Assembly: GCF_008386575.1 (NCBI RefSeq)
Contig: NZ_VUOA01000026.1
Location: 1 to 43,193, forward strand
Source of the DNA: Salinarimonas soli
Lineage (GTDB): Bacteria > Pseudomonadota > Alphaproteobacteria > Rhizobiales > Beijerinckiaceae
DNA: 43,193 nucleotides
Reading direction: 5' to 3'
How positions within the stretch are numbered: position 1 is the first letter of the stretch; the number at the start of each line of letters is the position of its first letter. A model generated the notes under the pieces. It did no database searches. It was not told where the DNA came from and saw nothing but the letters and a program-made list of their open reading frames with translations. The position numbers and the translations under genes are program-made. This document shows, one piece after another, positions 43,176-43,193 of the stretch.

Positions 43176-43193
43176 TCGGGCCGCAGGCCCGGG

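Overview
The window is a very GC-rich (about 70% by eye) stretch of chromosome from an alphaproteobacterium. The best fit is the order Hyphomicrobiales (Methylobacteriaceae / Salinarimonadaceae / Beijerinckiaceae relatives). This rests on gene content (an EcfG-type general stress sigma factor, LOV histidine kinase, ferrochelatase, cobalt nitrile hydratase, LtnD-like dehydrogenase), on EcfG-type promoters, and on REP-like palindromes of the kind common in that order. The genus is inference. I saw no rRNA, tRNA, CRISPR array, phage or classical IS transposase.

Layout. 1-720: a terminator from an upstream gene and two REP-like units. 723-1232: DUF892 stress protein behind an EcfG-type promoter. 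1418-6491: TetR regulator with a 24-bp operator, then a two-gene RND efflux operon with a possible 40-codon gene between its members. 6582-8265: KDPG aldolase and a DUF533 membrane protein. 8568-11607: two tandem flavodoxin-fold quinone reductases, a MarR regulator and a convergent chromate transporter. 11738-13772: EamA permease convergent with a D-2-hydroxyacid dehydrogenase. 14083-20988: a CUT1-type carbohydrate ABC transporter (ATPase, Tat-exported binding protein, two permeases) with two 3-hydroxyisobutyrate-dehydrogenase-family enzymes, probably one uptake and catabolism operon for a sugar or sugar acid. A DUF559 nuclease gene bounded by matching inverted repeats sits between the two permease genes. 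20996-23241: aminotransferase and a diguanylate cyclase with a degenerate receiver. 23432-25869: nitrile hydratase (alpha, beta, accessory) and uracil-DNA glycosylase. 25909-30010: 5'-nucleotidase, putative manganese / heavy-metal exporter, ferrochelatase. 30043-33826: LOV histidine kinase, single-domain response regulator and chemoreceptor, all overlapping by ATGA. 34199-36513: SPFH / NfeD pair and a LutA-like Fe-S protein. 36783-37310: EcfG sigma factor with its own EcfG-type promoter. 37437-40861: a type IIG restriction-modification gene broken by a single-base frameshift at the edge of a lower-GC target-recognition segment. 41145-43101: S10 carboxypeptidase and a small lipoprotein.

Most interesting points. 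(1) The DUF559 nuclease unit at 17742-18204 is bounded by 39-bp inverted repeats (38/39 matching). Related inverted repeat pairs without the gene lie in neighbouring intergenic gaps, an arrangement formally like REPIN/RAYT systems but with a Vsr-like nuclease in place of the tyrosine transposase. (2) A complete LOV photoreceptor kinase is translationally coupled to a response regulator and a methyl-accepting protein with a PilZ-like tail, a candidate blue-light behavioural pathway. (3) EcfG-type promoters precede both ecfG and the DUF892 gene. (4) The restriction enzyme carries a foreign-looking specificity segment with a frameshift at its left edge.
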